In this document: positions 7,797-17,739 of the stretch, piece after piece
Layout of the letters: each line of letters begins with the position of its first letter
Numbering within the stretch: the stretch's first letter is position 1
NCBI GenBank assembly: GCA_020161295.1
Contig: JAIUOA010000010.1
Coordinates: 1-64,000 of the forward strand
From: Bacillota bacterium
GTDB lineage: Bacteria > Bacillota > Clostridia > Peptostreptococcales > Acidaminobacteraceae
DNA: 64,000 bases
Reading direction: 5' to 3'
The notes under the pieces: generated by a model
Told to the model about the DNA's origin: nothing
Database searches by the model: none
The model's input: only the letters and a program-made list of their open reading frames with translations
Made by a program: the position numbers and the translations under genes

Positions 7797-9349
7797 GAGT
7801 TCTCGTCGTCGATGATGAAGCAATCGTCTTAGAATCTGTAACCCAAGTGCTTTCGACCCAATTTGAGAACATCGCCATAGAAACTGCTAGAAACAGCCGT
7901 GAAGGGCTTATTAAGGTTGAACACTTTCGCCCTAACATCGTCATGACGGATATTAAGATGCCCGGAATGAATGGGATAGAGTTTATCGAGCGAATCCGAA
8001 AAGTGAATCAAATCGTAAAAATCGTCATCGTTTCTGCTTATGATCATTTTGAATATGCAAAGGAAGCCGTTCGCTTTAACGTGGATGATTATATATTAAA
8101 GCCTTTATCTAAGAGTAAGTTGATCGACGTGATTACTGGGCTCGAGGAAAAGATCAAATCTGAAGAAGATCGGCGTAATACGGAGCTTGATCACATAGAG
8201 AAGTATTACCAGTCGATACAGCTCGTGGAAAGCAATTTCATCAACTCTATTTTGCTCAACCGCAATATTCAAAAGTACATGCCTTACTATAGAGAGCTTC
8301 TGGAGATTCCTTTTCAAAATGGCGCTATGGTAACCATTGAGTTTGATAAGCTAGGTGATGTTTCTGAATCAGGTGAGATGAGTACTTACCATCAAAAGAT
8401 ATACGATTGTGCCGATTTCTTAAAAACGCATATTAAATATAATCGCACAGCACTGGTGAGTAATCCCTTTTTGAACAGAATCTATATCTATGTTGAAGGG
8501 GATAATGACCGAAATTACTGGAACAATTTATCTATCCAGTTGATGGAGCGCTTTAAGCTTAGGGTTCGAATCGGTCTAGGTACCGTTAAACCGATCAATG
8601 CCATCAAAGAATCGTATAGCGAATCTTTATTGGCACTACGCGTGTCGGATGATCTGGTGGCCTTTATCAAGGATATCAAAGAAGTTGAAGCTTCTTTTGA
8701 ACGGTTCGACCAATTGCTAGGAGAGCTACATGATGCCTTTACTCAGCGCAATAAGAGCTTCCACACGGTATTAAAGCATTTTGAAGGTGAGTATATAAAA
8801 ATGTTAAGCCAAAAAAATACGCTTGAATATGCGGAAGCTTCACTGGCTGAAAGCATGGTGGTCCTGTATGATAAGTATAGAAGGCTCGTTACCATCTATC
8901 GAAAAGAAGAGGGGCGTCGCCATTTTCTAACGGAACTGTTTTCACATTCTGCACCAGCCAAGCTTCAAGTGTATGAAAAACGCGTTTCAGATTGGTTTAC
9001 CATCTATACAAAGATGCAAAACGAGTCATTTAATGGCATAACGCTACACGCTGTGGAAATACTCAAAAGGGATTACCATCAGGAAATTTCGCTTGAAGAA
9101 GTGGCACTGAAATTAAGCGTGACACCCCAGTACCTATCTAAGATTTTTAAAGAGGACACCGGCGTCACCTTTAAAGAGTACCTCACGGAGCAAAGGATAG
9201 AAGCCAGTAAGCAGCTTTTGAAAAATAGTGAAATGAATATTAAGGACATATGCTTTAAAGTGGGCTATAATGACACGAGCTACTTTATCCGAGCATTTAA
9301 AAAATACGAAGGGCTCACCCCTAAAGATTATCAGCGCGTGTACCGATGA
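7790..9349 (+). CDS. Response regulator with AraC-type DNA-binding domain (YesN type)
   Basis: Cytosolic regulator of 519 residues, partner of the kinase encoded upstream. The receiver domain has the acidic pair Asp8-Asp9, phospho-acceptor Asp54 (VMTDIKMPG) and a Lys in LKPLSKS. A long central region (about 125-410) links to a C-terminal AraC/XylS double helix-turn-helix (about 412-519; ISLEEVALKLSVTPQYLSKIF and the GYNDTSYFIRAFKK signature). It should activate sugar-uptake genes nearby. The start overlaps the kinase gene, and the TGA stop overlaps an out-of-use ATG of the next gene. Confidence 0.92.
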   Translation: MLRVLVVDDEAIVLESVTQVLSTQFENIAIETARNSREGLIKVEHFRPNIVMTDIKMPGMNGIEFIERIRKVNQIVKIVIVSAYDHFEYAKEAVRFNVDDYILKPLSKSKLIDVITGLEEKIKSEEDRRNTELDHIEKYYQSIQLVESNFINSILLNRNIQKYMPYYRELLEIPFQNGAMVTIEFDKLGDVSESGEMSTYHQKIYDCADFLKTHIKYNRTALVSNPFLNRIYIYVEGDNDRNYWNNLSIQLMERFKLRVRIGLGTVKPINAIKESYSESLLALRVSDDLVAFIKDIKEVEASFERFDQLLGELHDAFTQRNKSFHTVLKHFEGEYIKMLSQKNTLEYAEASLAESMVVLYDKYRRLVTIYRKEEGRRHFLTELFSHSAPAKLQVYEKRVSDWFTIYTKMQNESFNGITLHAVEILKRDYHQEISLEEVALKLSVTPQYLSKIFKEDTGVTFKEYLTEQRIEASKQLLKNSEMNIKDICFKVGYNDTSYFIRAFKKYEGLTPKDYQRVYR

Positions 9350-9363
9350 TGAGGAGACTTACC

Positions 9364-10458
9364 ATGCAGATAAGAAAGAGTGTTTGGCTTTACGGCGTGT
9401 GTATTCTATTGCTAACCCTAGTTATGGTGGGCTGTGGAAGTGAGAAGGCTGAAAAAACGGAAGACATTTTGATAGGGTTATCTCTGGACAGCATCGTCGT
9501 TGAAAGGTGGCAGAGAGAACTGGAAATATTGGTGGCGACCGTTAACGAGCTTGGTGCTGAGATCGATGTTCAAATCGCAAATGAAGACATCGATAAGCAG
9601 AATGAACAGATTAAATATCTCATCGAGCAAGATGTCGATGTTTTGATCATCGTCCCGAACGATGCACGGGCGTTTTATGATGTCATCAGTGAAGCGGAAC
9701 GAAACGGCATTGAGGTCATCGCATACGACCGTTTGATCATGCACCCTGATGTGGACCTGTATGTCTCGTTTGATAATGTTTCCATAGGCAAGGGCATCGC
9801 AGAAAAATTGATGGACACTCTGAGTTTGAAAACAGAAACAGGTTTAGCTCAGCCTGCCGATGAAGAGGAAGCAGCGAATGTCTATAATTTATTGATTATC
9901 AATGGTGATCCAAAGGATAACAATTCTAAGCTGCTTAATCAAGGTTTTTATGAAGGCATAAACGGCTATATCGAATCTGGTGATGCGGTGATCGTCGGAG
10001 AAATTTGGGCAAATGAATGGCGTGAGACCTATGCAAAGGAAATCGTAGAGGATTTACTGGCAAAAGGAACGCGGATAGATGGCATCATCGCGGCAAATGA
10101 CGTGCTCGCAACAGGTGCGATAGAAGTTCTATCGAAAAATCGCTTGGCTGGTGAAGTGTTCGTCGTCAGCCAAGACGCTGAGCTTTCGGCATGTCAGCGG
10201 ATTGTGGAAGGATCACAGCTCGCAACCGTTTATAAACCCATTTATGATCTGGCTTCCACGACAGGCAAAATGGCAGTCTCCATCGCTAAGGGTGAAGAAA
10301 TCATCACGAACGATACCATCTATAATGAATACAAAAGTATTCCTTATTTAAAGCTGGATGCACAGGTGGTGGATTTGAAGAATATGGAACAGGTTGTCGT
10401 GAAAAGTGGTTTTCATCGTAAGGAAGACATTTATCGTAACTTGGGAGATGGTAAATAG
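9364..10458 (+). CDS. Sugar-binding lipoprotein, XylF/RbsB-like
   Basis: Solute-binding lipoprotein of 364 residues. ATG at 9364 is chosen over 9346 because GAGGAG lies 7 bases ahead and it gives a clean lipoprotein signal ending in the lipobox VMVGC. The mature part has the two-lobed periplasmic-binding fold of pentose/hexose binders, with segments such as DVLIIVPNDARAF and IDGIIAANDVLATGA that resemble XylF. No ATPase or permease gene follows; a strong terminator does. It may feed the sensor module or the Mgl transporter encoded downstream. The sugar is inferred only by similarity. Confidence 0.85.
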   Translation: MQIRKSVWLYGVCILLLTLVMVGCGSEKAEKTEDILIGLSLDSIVVERWQRELEILVATVNELGAEIDVQIANEDIDKQNEQIKYLIEQDVDVLIIVPNDARAFYDVISEAERNGIEVIAYDRLIMHPDVDLYVSFDNVSIGKGIAEKLMDTLSLKTETGLAQPADEEEAANVYNLLIINGDPKDNNSKLLNQGFYEGINGYIESGDAVIVGEIWANEWRETYAKEIVEDLLAKGTRIDGIIAANDVLATGAIEVLSKNRLAGEVFVVSQDAELSACQRIVEGSQLATVYKPIYDLASTTGKMAVSIAKGEEIITNDTIYNEYKSIPYLKLDAQVVDLKNMEQVVVKSGFHRKEDIYRNLGDGK

Positions 10459-10464
10459 AAGTAC

Positions 10465-10509
10465 AAACACGGACAAATTTAACCTTAAATTTGTCCGTGT
10501 TTTATTTTG
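10465..10509 (+). terminator. Strong intrinsic terminator
   Basis: An 18-base perfect inverted repeat (10465-10482 with 10485-10502), GC-rich at its base (ACACGGAC/GTCCGTGT), is followed by TTTATTTTG. It ends the sensor operon. The 322-base gap to the next gene (10459-10780) otherwise holds AT-rich sequence and the promoter/operator listed next. Confidence 0.92.
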
Positions 10510-10684
10510 TATACAACCAACTCGAAAAAATTGATTGTTTCCACAAATAAGTGATTAAATAAGTGAAGTGACTTAAGTGTTAATATTGTGTAAACTTTTC
10601 TTACGGATTAGGAAAAGACCTTCTTTATTTTTTTCTCAAATCATGTGACATTTTATGCTGAAAATAATAAAATAGTAGAGGAAC

Positions 10685-10732
10685 TTGCTAAAATCATCTG
10701 TTAAGCGTATGATAAAGTAAGTAAAACTTTAC
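10685..10732 (+). promoter_or_regulatory. Promoter and operator of the LacI-type repressor gene
   Basis: TTGCTA (10685-10690), a 17-base spacer and TATGAT (10708-10713) form a promoter. The perfect-arm dyad GTAAA-AC-TTTAC at 10721-10732 lies at about the start of transcription. The same dyad, with a different centre, occurs in the mglB promoter, so it is probably the operator of the repressor encoded here (autoregulation). Confidence 0.72.
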
Positions 10733-10750
10733 TAAAACAACTCAGTGTGA

Positions 10751-11791
<1,041 letters not shown>

Positions 11792-11802
11792 GTAAAATAT
11801 TC

Positions 11803-11857
11803 TTGACACTATCGTAAATATTTACTAAGATGTAGTTGTAGTACACAATATTTACTT
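11803..11857 (+). promoter_or_regulatory. mglB promoter with embedded operator
   Basis: TTGACA (11803-11808), a 17-base spacer and TAAGAT (11826-11831) make a near-consensus promoter. The perfect 12-base palindrome GTAAATATTTAC fills the spacer at 11814-11825, so a bound repressor would block RNA polymerase directly. A further half-site, ATATTTACT, lies at about 11848-11856 in the leader. Confidence 0.82.
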
Positions 11858-11870
11858 GGGGAGATGAATT

Positions 11871-12905
11871 ATGAAAAAGTTAACAGCAATTTTATTGATT
11901 CTGGTAATGATGTTTTCATTAGCAGCATGCGCACCAAAAGCGGAAGAAGAAGCAACAGGTACTGACCTTCCATCAATCGGCGTTACGATTTACAAATTCG
12001 ACGATAACTTCATGTCATTCGTTAGAAGAGCAATCGAAAATGCTGCTGCTGACAAAGCAACACTTGAACTGAACGATTCACAAAACTCTCAAGCAACTCA
12101 AAATGACCAAGTTGACACGATGATTTCTAAAGGCGTAAAAGCACTTGCAATCAACCTCGTTGATCCACAAGCAGCTTCAACAATCATCGAAAAAGCTAAA
12201 GCTGCTGACCTTCCAGTTATCTTCTTTAACAAAGAGCCAGATGCAGCTGCTATGGCAAGCTACGATAAAGCTTGGTATGTTGGTACAACTTCATCAGAAT
12301 CTGGCGTAATCCAAGGTCAAGTAATCGTTGACGCATGGAAAGCAAATCCAGCTTGGGATAGAAACGGTGATGGCGTTATGTCATATGTTCTTCTCAAAGG
12401 TGAACCAGGTCACCCAGATGCAGAAGCTAGAACTAAATATTCTGTAGAAACAGTCGTTGCTGCAGGTATCCAGGTTCAAGAACTTGAGCTTCAAACAGGT
12501 ATGTGGGACTCAGTAAAAGGTAAAGAACTCATGGACGCTTGGATCGCAAAACACGGCGATGCAATTGAAATGGTTATCTGTAATAATGACGGTATGGCAC
12601 TTGGCGCAATCCAATCACTTAACGCAGCTGGTTACTTCGAAGGCGACAAATTCATGCCAGTAGTAGGCGTTGATGCGATTCCAGATGCACTTGAGCAAAT
12701 TAAAGAAGGCAAAATGGTCGGTACAGTACTTAACGACGCTAAAAACCAAGGTGGCGCAACATTTGATCTCGCTCTTAACGTAGCGTTAGGTAAAGATCCA
12801 CTTGAAGGCACTAGCTGGACATTAGACGAAACTAAAGCTGTTCGTGTACCTTATGTAGCTGTAACGATCGATAATATCGCGTTTGCTGAAGAAGCTTACA
12901 AATAA
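11871..12905 (+). CDS. mglB: Galactose/methyl-galactoside-binding lipoprotein
   Basis: Extracellular substrate-binding lipoprotein of 344 residues for the MglABC importer. The signal peptide ends in the lipobox SLAAC. The mature protein keeps the MglB calcium loop (DRNGDG at about residue 163, as in the EF-hand-like site of E. coli MglB) followed by VLLKGEPGHPDAEART, a strong family marker. Sugar-stacking tryptophans and the CNNDGMALGAI segment are also typical. Codon use is more strongly biased than in neighbouring genes, as expected for an abundant binding protein. A terminator directly after the gene should make it exceed the ATPase and permease in amount. Confidence 0.93.
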   Translation: MKKLTAILLILVMMFSLAACAPKAEEEATGTDLPSIGVTIYKFDDNFMSFVRRAIENAAADKATLELNDSQNSQATQNDQVDTMISKGVKALAINLVDPQAASTIIEKAKAADLPVIFFNKEPDAAAMASYDKAWYVGTTSSESGVIQGQVIVDAWKANPAWDRNGDGVMSYVLLKGEPGHPDAEARTKYSVETVVAAGIQVQELELQTGMWDSVKGKELMDAWIAKHGDAIEMVICNNDGMALGAIQSLNAAGYFEGDKFMPVVGVDAIPDALEQIKEGKMVGTVLNDAKNQGGATFDLALNVALGKDPLEGTSWTLDETKAVRVPYVAVTIDNIAFAEEAYK

Positions 12906-12937
12906 TAATCCGTCACAACACGAGCAATTAGAATCAG

Positions 12938-12970
12938 TTCGAGATGCAGTCACTGCATCTCGAATTTTTT
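12938..12970 (+). terminator. Intrinsic terminator between mglB and mglA
   Basis: TTCGAGATGCAG (12938-12949) pairs perfectly with CTGCATCTCGAA (12953-12964) around a 3-base loop, followed by six T. It likely lets only part of the transcripts run into mglA and mglC. Confidence 0.88.
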
Positions 12971-13080
12971 CGAGATTCATCTTTCATAAAATTTATTCGC
13001 AATTATCATTATTTTAAAATGAAAAAATTACCTAGAGATTAACTGGGTATTTACTATATAGTTTGAAAGGAGGCGTAATC

Positions 13081-14589
13081 ATGCAAGAAGAGACCACAAA
13101 GGATTATTTACTCGAGATGATCGGAGTCTCGAAGGAATTCCCAGGTGTCAAAGCATTGGATGGCGTCACTTTGAGGGTTCGTAACGGCAGTGTCCACGCA
13201 TTGATGGGGGAAAATGGCGCAGGTAAATCTACTTTGATGAAATGCCTATTCGGTATTTATCACATGGATGAAGGTCAAATTCGCCTTGAGGGAAATGATG
13301 TTAAGTTTACTTCCTCAAAGCACGCATTAGACAACGGGGTATCCATGGTACACCAGGAACTCAACCAGGTAAAAAGTACCCGCATTATGGATAACATTTG
13401 GTTAGGTAGATTTCCAACCAAACGCTTATTTGTCGATGAAGAGAAAATGTTTAAAGATACAAAGGCGATCTTTGATGACCTCGACATTAAACTCGATCCA
13501 AGAACCAAAATTAAAGACTTGCAGGTTTCAGAATGTCAGATGGTGGAAATCGCAAAAGCGGTGTCCTATAATTCAAAAATCATCGTCATGGATGAGCCAA
13601 CTTCCTCATTAACAGAAAAAGAAGTCGGCCACTTGTTTAGAATCATCAATGCCCTTAAAAATAAAGGTGTGTCTGTTATTTACATTTCGCATAAAATGGA
13701 AGAAATCGCGCAAATTTGCGATGAGGTCACCATCATGCGAGATGGTAAATGGATTGCGACCAAATTCGTAAGAGATATTTCAACCGATGATATCATCAAA
13801 CTCATGGTTGGTCGCGACTTAACAAATCGTTTCCCACCAAAGACGAATTTCCCAGCAGATGTCATCATGACCGTGGAAAATCTCACGGCTGTGAATCAAC
13901 CTTCAATCATTGATGTGAGCTTTGATTTAAGAAAAGGTGAAATTTTAGGAATCGCAGGCCTCGTAGGTGCTAAACGTACCGATGTCATCGAATCCATCTT
14001 TGCTGAACGTCATGCGACTGGCGCTATTCACATCCATGGTAAAAAGATGCATTTCAGACACCCGAAAGATGCCATCAAAAATGGTGTGGCATTAGTAACA
14101 GAAGAGCGTCGTGCCACAGGAATATTCCCAAATCAAGACATTTCCTTCAACTCTTCCATCGCGAATATCGATCGATATGTAAAACGTTTATCGATCCTCG
14201 ACCTTAAGAAAATTGCGAAAGATACGGACTGGGTTGTCAGTAGCATGAGCGTAAAAACGCCTAGCAAAAAGACGCGCATCATGTCGCTTTCGGGTGGTAA
14301 TCAACAGAAGGTCATCATCGGTAGATGGCTACTCACTGAGCCAGAGGTGCTTCTGCTCGATGAGCCGACTCGTGGTATCGACGTCGGTGCAAAATACGAC
14401 ATCTATCAATTGATGATCGACCTTGCGGCAAAGGGAAAGGGCATCATCATGGTTTCATCAGAGATGCCTGAACTTTTAGGCATCACCGATCGTATTCTCG
14501 TTATGAGTAACGGTAGAATGGCAGGGATCGTTAACACTAAAGAAACGACACAAGAGGAAATTCTCAGGTTGTCTTCCAAATATTTATAG
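13081..14589 (+). CDS. mglA: Galactose/methyl-galactoside ABC importer ATPase
   Basis: Cytosolic double-ATPase subunit of a CUT2 sugar importer, 502 residues. The first half has Walker A GENGAGKS, signature [12 protein letters not shown] and Walker [12 protein letters not shown]. The second half has a degenerate Walker A (GLVGAKRT) but a full LSGGNQQK signature and [12 protein letters not shown], as is usual in MglA/RbsA. ATG at 13081 lies 7 bases after AAAGGAGG; the upstream TTG at 13063 is rejected. The gene is separated from mglB by a terminator and followed by mglC after 15 bases. Confidence 0.93.
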   Translation: MQEETTKDYLLEMIGVSKEFPGVKALDGVTLRVRNGSVHALMGENGAGKSTLMKCLFGIYHMDEGQIRLEGNDVKFTSSKHALDNGVSMVHQELNQVKSTRIMDNIWLGRFPTKRLFVDEEKMFKDTKAIFDDLDIKLDPRTKIKDLQVSECQMVEIAKAVSYNSKIIVMDEPTSSLTEKEVGHLFRIINALKNKGVSVIYISHKMEEIAQICDEVTIMRDGKWIATKFVRDISTDDIIKLMVGRDLTNRFPPKTNFPADVIMTVENLTAVNQPSIIDVSFDLRKGEILGIAGLVGAKRTDVIESIFAERHATGAIHIHGKKMHFRHPKDAIKNGVALVTEERRATGIFPNQDISFNSSIANIDRYVKRLSILDLKKIAKDTDWVVSSMSVKTPSKKTRIMSLSGGNQQKVIIGRWLLTEPEVLLLDEPTRGIDVGAKYDIYQLMIDLAAKGKGIIMVSSEMPELLGITDRILVMSNGRMAGIVNTKETTQEEILRLSSKYL

Positions 14590-14604
14590 TGGGGAGTGGG
14601 CATT

Positions 14605-15624
14605 ATGTCAGAAAAATTGAACAGTAAACGCATCGGGCAGTTCATGATGAACAATGCGATTATCATCGTCTTGTTTGTCCTTATGGTTGTCATCGTTGTA
14701 CTTGAACCGACTTTTATTTCCGTTAGAAACTTTACGAATATTCTAGCACAGGCATCTACTAGAACGATCTTTGCACTGGGTGTTGGGACCATCATCGTTG
14801 CTAAAGGTACAGACCTTTCACTCGGTCGCCAGGTTGGACTTGCAGCAGTTATCTCTGCATCACTTCTACAGGCACCTGAGTATGCCTACCGTATGTATCC
14901 AAATCTTGCACAGCTTAATCCATTGATTCCGATTTTACTCGTTATGCTTGCTACTGCTTTCTTCAGTGGTATCAACGGTATTATCGTGGCTAAGTTCAAG
15001 GTAGATCCTTTCATCGCCACATTAGGCATGATGGTTGTCGTGTACGGCGTCACTTCGATCTATTATGACCGCCCGCCATATGGTGCGCAACCGATTGGTG
15101 GACTTGATCCAGCGTTTGCAAAAATTGCACAGGGGTCATTGAAGCTTGGTACATTCCAGATTCCATTTCTCGTTATTTACGCCATTATTGCCGTAGTATT
15201 CATGTGGTTCTTATGGAATAAAACGCGATTCGGAAAGAATATATTCGCTGTGGGTGGAAACCCAGAAGCGGCTGCAGTATCAGGCGTTAACGTAGCAAAA
15301 GTACTCATAATGGTTTACGTTTTAGCTGGACTTTTCTACGGACTCGGTGGTGCACTGGAAGCAGCGCGTATCGGATCTGCGACGAACAATACAGGTAACG
15401 GTTATGAGCTCGATGCCATCGCGGCTTGTATCGTCGGAGGCCTTTCCTTCACCGGAGGTATAGGTAGTATCGCTGGTATCGTTACAGGGGTACTGATCTT
15501 CCAGGTTATCGCATATGGTCTTTCGTTTATCGGCGTCAACCCATACCTTCAGTTCATTATCAAAGGCTTAATTATTATCGTGGCAGTTGCCATCGATACC
15601 CGTAAATATATTAAGAGAAAATAA
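14605..15624 (+). CDS. mglC: Galactose/methyl-galactoside ABC importer permease
   Basis: Integral membrane permease of the CUT2 family, 339 residues, with about eight to ten hydrophobic segments. Typical family stretches include GTIIVAKGTDLSLGRQVGLA near the N-terminus and GRIGSATNNTGNGYELDAIA-like sequence (here ARIGSATNNTGNGYELDAIA) before the last helices. It should form the channel with the ATPase encoded just upstream. ATG at 14605 is chosen over GTG at 14596, as GGGGAG lies 8 bases ahead. Confidence 0.92.
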   Translation: MSEKLNSKRIGQFMMNNAIIIVLFVLMVVIVVLEPTFISVRNFTNILAQASTRTIFALGVGTIIVAKGTDLSLGRQVGLAAVISASLLQAPEYAYRMYPNLAQLNPLIPILLVMLATAFFSGINGIIVAKFKVDPFIATLGMMVVVYGVTSIYYDRPPYGAQPIGGLDPAFAKIAQGSLKLGTFQIPFLVIYAIIAVVFMWFLWNKTRFGKNIFAVGGNPEAAAVSGVNVAKVLIMVYVLAGLFYGLGGALEAARIGSATNNTGNGYELDAIAACIVGGLSFTGGIGSIAGIVTGVLIFQVIAYGLSFIGVNPYLQFIIKGLIIIVAVAIDTRKYIKRK

Positions 15625-15647
15625 TCCTCCACTAAGGTCAATCCTAA

Positions 15648-15687
15648 CACTGAAGTCAGCCCCCCCATCGTAAGGCTGGCTTTAGTG
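15648..15687 (+). terminator. Hairpin between mglC and beta-galactosidase gene
   Basis: CACTGAAGTCAGCC (15648-15661) pairs with GGCTGGCTTTAGTG (15674-15687), including two G-U pairs. The T-run comes only 18 bases later (about 15706-15714), so this may be a processing or partial-termination site rather than a full terminator. Confidence 0.5.
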
Positions 15688-15748
15688 TCGGGTAGGGACC
15701 TATCATTTTTTTTTGAGTTGTTCCAATAAATACCATGAGAGGTTAAAT

Positions 15749-17662
15749 ATGATATTAGGCGTGGATTACTATCCAGAGCATTGGCCAGTGCATATGCTGG
15801 AAGAAGATTTGGACCGCATCGTGAAGCTCGGTGCAAACACCATCAGAATCGGGGAGTTTGCTTGGCACCTTATGGAAAAGGAAGAAGGGACGTATACTTT
15901 TGATTACTTTGATCATGTGATAGATGAAGCAAAAAAGAGGGGGCTAAATGTTATTTTCGGTACCCCGACCGCTACTTTCCCTGCGTGGGTCGCGAAGAAC
16001 TACCCCGAAGTGGTTGCCATGAATCAAAGTGGCGTCAGACACGCGTTCGGTGGACGGCGAATTTATTGTTACAACGCGCCGGAATACAAACGCCTCACGA
16101 GAAACATCGTTACGGCATTATTAGCCCATTATAAGGACGAAGCGGGGATCATCGCATGGCAAATCGATAATGAGCTGGGTCACGAAGGCTCGGATCAGTG
16201 CTATTGCCCTGTCTGCCATCGCGAATTTCAAGCCTATTTAAAGTCCAAGTACGGTCAAATAGGGGAACTCAATCAGCGCTATGGCACGATTTTCTGGGGA
16301 CAGACGTATAACGATTTCGACGAAATCCCTTTGCCGACTGAAACCATCACCACGCACAACCCTTCGCTTCTGCTGGATTGGGCGCGTTTCCGCTCACAAA
16401 GCATCAACCAATATGCGACCCTTCAGATCGATATCGTCAACCACTATAAGCAGCCCCATCAAAAGGTGATTCATAACCTGTTTGGTGGATTCTTCGACCG
16501 CGCCTATGATCAAAACGTTTTAGCGGAGCAGCTCGATGTGGTGGCTTATGATAACTATCCTGTTTGGGGTGGATTAGAGAAGCCACTTTCGCCATCGCAC
16601 ATCGCACTCACTCTGGATTATATCCGTGGATTAAAATGCGAGAACTTTTGGATCGTGGAAGAACTCATGGGGGCACAAGGGCATACGGTTATCGGATATT
16701 TACCTAGACCTAACCAAGCGAAGCTGTGGTCCCATCAGGCCATGGCCAGAGGATGTGAAGCGCTATTGTACTTTAGATGGCGTGGCATGACCCGTGGGGC
16801 AGAGCAGTTTTGCCAGGGAATCCTCGATGCGGACAATCTAGAGAATGATAAGTACCGAGAAGTGGAATCGTTCTTTAAAGAAGTCGCGGCGGAGGAATCG
16901 CTGTATATGACGCCTATAAAAGCGGAGGTCGCCCTGCTGTACGATTATGATAATCGCTGGTCATGGGCAGCACAGCCTCAGAGCCATGCGTTTGACTATA
17001 CAGGTGAATTCGTCAGACTTCATGCGGGATTTCACCGCCTTAATGTCATGACGGATGTCATCGATCAGAAAAAGGACTTCTCACACTATAAAATCGTCGT
17101 GCTTCCAGTGATGCAAATCGTGGATGAACCGCTACTCGACCGTCTTCAGGCGTTTGTAGCCGCTGGCGGAACTGTCGTCTTCGGTTTTAGAAGCGGTATA
17201 AAAAATCGTGATAATAATATCAGACTCTCAGAAAATATCTTAAATGATTTCTGTGGTCTGAAAGTCGTCTCTTATGAATCGCTGGGAATCGGACAGCAAA
17301 TAGGCATTAAGGGTGTCGGCGGAGATGAAGCGACAGCACGTGTGTGGCGCGACCTGATTCGACCACTAACGGCTGAAACGCTTTACGCCTATACCGATGC
17401 GTTTTTTGATCAGTATGCCGCAATCACAGTGAATACAGTTGGCACTGGAAAGGTCTATTACGTGGGTGCAGGCATCGACGAGAACCTTGCTGTAATGCTA
17501 GCCCGTAAATGGTGCGAAGAAAAGCATATAGCTCAAATTGCCTCTCCAGAAGGCGTTGAGGTCGTCCACCGTGCAGGTAGAAAAATCATCTGCAACCATA
17601 ATGGACATCAGGTCGCTTACGAAGGTTACACCGTTGAACCCTATGAAACGGTGATTATTTAG
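15749..17662 (+). CDS. Beta-galactosidase, glycoside hydrolase family 42
   Basis: Intracellular beta-galactosidase of 637 residues; no signal peptide is seen. The start MILGVDYYPEHWP is canonical for GH42. Glu142 (WQIDNELG) fits the acid/base, and Glu304 (WIVEELMG) the nucleophile. Cys107, Cys151, Cys153 and Cys156 match the four-cysteine zinc site of GH42 enzymes. A (beta/alpha)8 barrel (about 1-380) is followed by a trimerisation domain and a small beta domain. ATG at 15749 has GAGAGG 6 bases ahead; TTG at 15713 is rejected. It should release galactose from beta-galactosides imported by the preceding Mgl system. Confidence 0.93.
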   Translation: MILGVDYYPEHWPVHMLEEDLDRIVKLGANTIRIGEFAWHLMEKEEGTYTFDYFDHVIDEAKKRGLNVIFGTPTATFPAWVAKNYPEVVAMNQSGVRHAFGGRRIYCYNAPEYKRLTRNIVTALLAHYKDEAGIIAWQIDNELGHEGSDQCYCPVCHREFQAYLKSKYGQIGELNQRYGTIFWGQTYNDFDEIPLPTETITTHNPSLLLDWARFRSQSINQYATLQIDIVNHYKQPHQKVIHNLFGGFFDRAYDQNVLAEQLDVVAYDNYPVWGGLEKPLSPSHIALTLDYIRGLKCENFWIVEELMGAQGHTVIGYLPRPNQAKLWSHQAMARGCEALLYFRWRGMTRGAEQFCQGILDADNLENDKYREVESFFKEVAAEESLYMTPIKAEVALLYDYDNRWSWAAQPQSHAFDYTGEFVRLHAGFHRLNVMTDVIDQKKDFSHYKIVVLPVMQIVDEPLLDRLQAFVAAGGTVVFGFRSGIKNRDNNIRLSENILNDFCGLKVVSYESLGIGQQIGIKGVGGDEATARVWRDLIRPLTAETLYAYTDAFFDQYAAITVNTVGTGKVYYVGAGIDENLAVMLARKWCEEKHIAQIASPEGVEVVHRAGRKIICNHNGHQVAYEGYTVEPYETVII

Positions 17663-17686
17663 TTGAAAATCGAGCACAATTAAATT

Positions 17687-17735
17687 AAAAAGAGATTTTA
17701 GCGAAGCTTACAACACATTCGCTAAAATCTCTTTT
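17687..17735. terminator. Bidirectional terminator
   Basis: AAAAGAGATTTTAGCGAA (ending 17705) pairs with TTCGCTAAAATCTCTTTT (17718-17735). The stem has A-runs and T-runs on its two sides, so it can serve both the beta-galactosidase gene and the convergent oxidoreductase gene. Confidence 0.88.
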
Positions 17736-17739
17736 ATGT

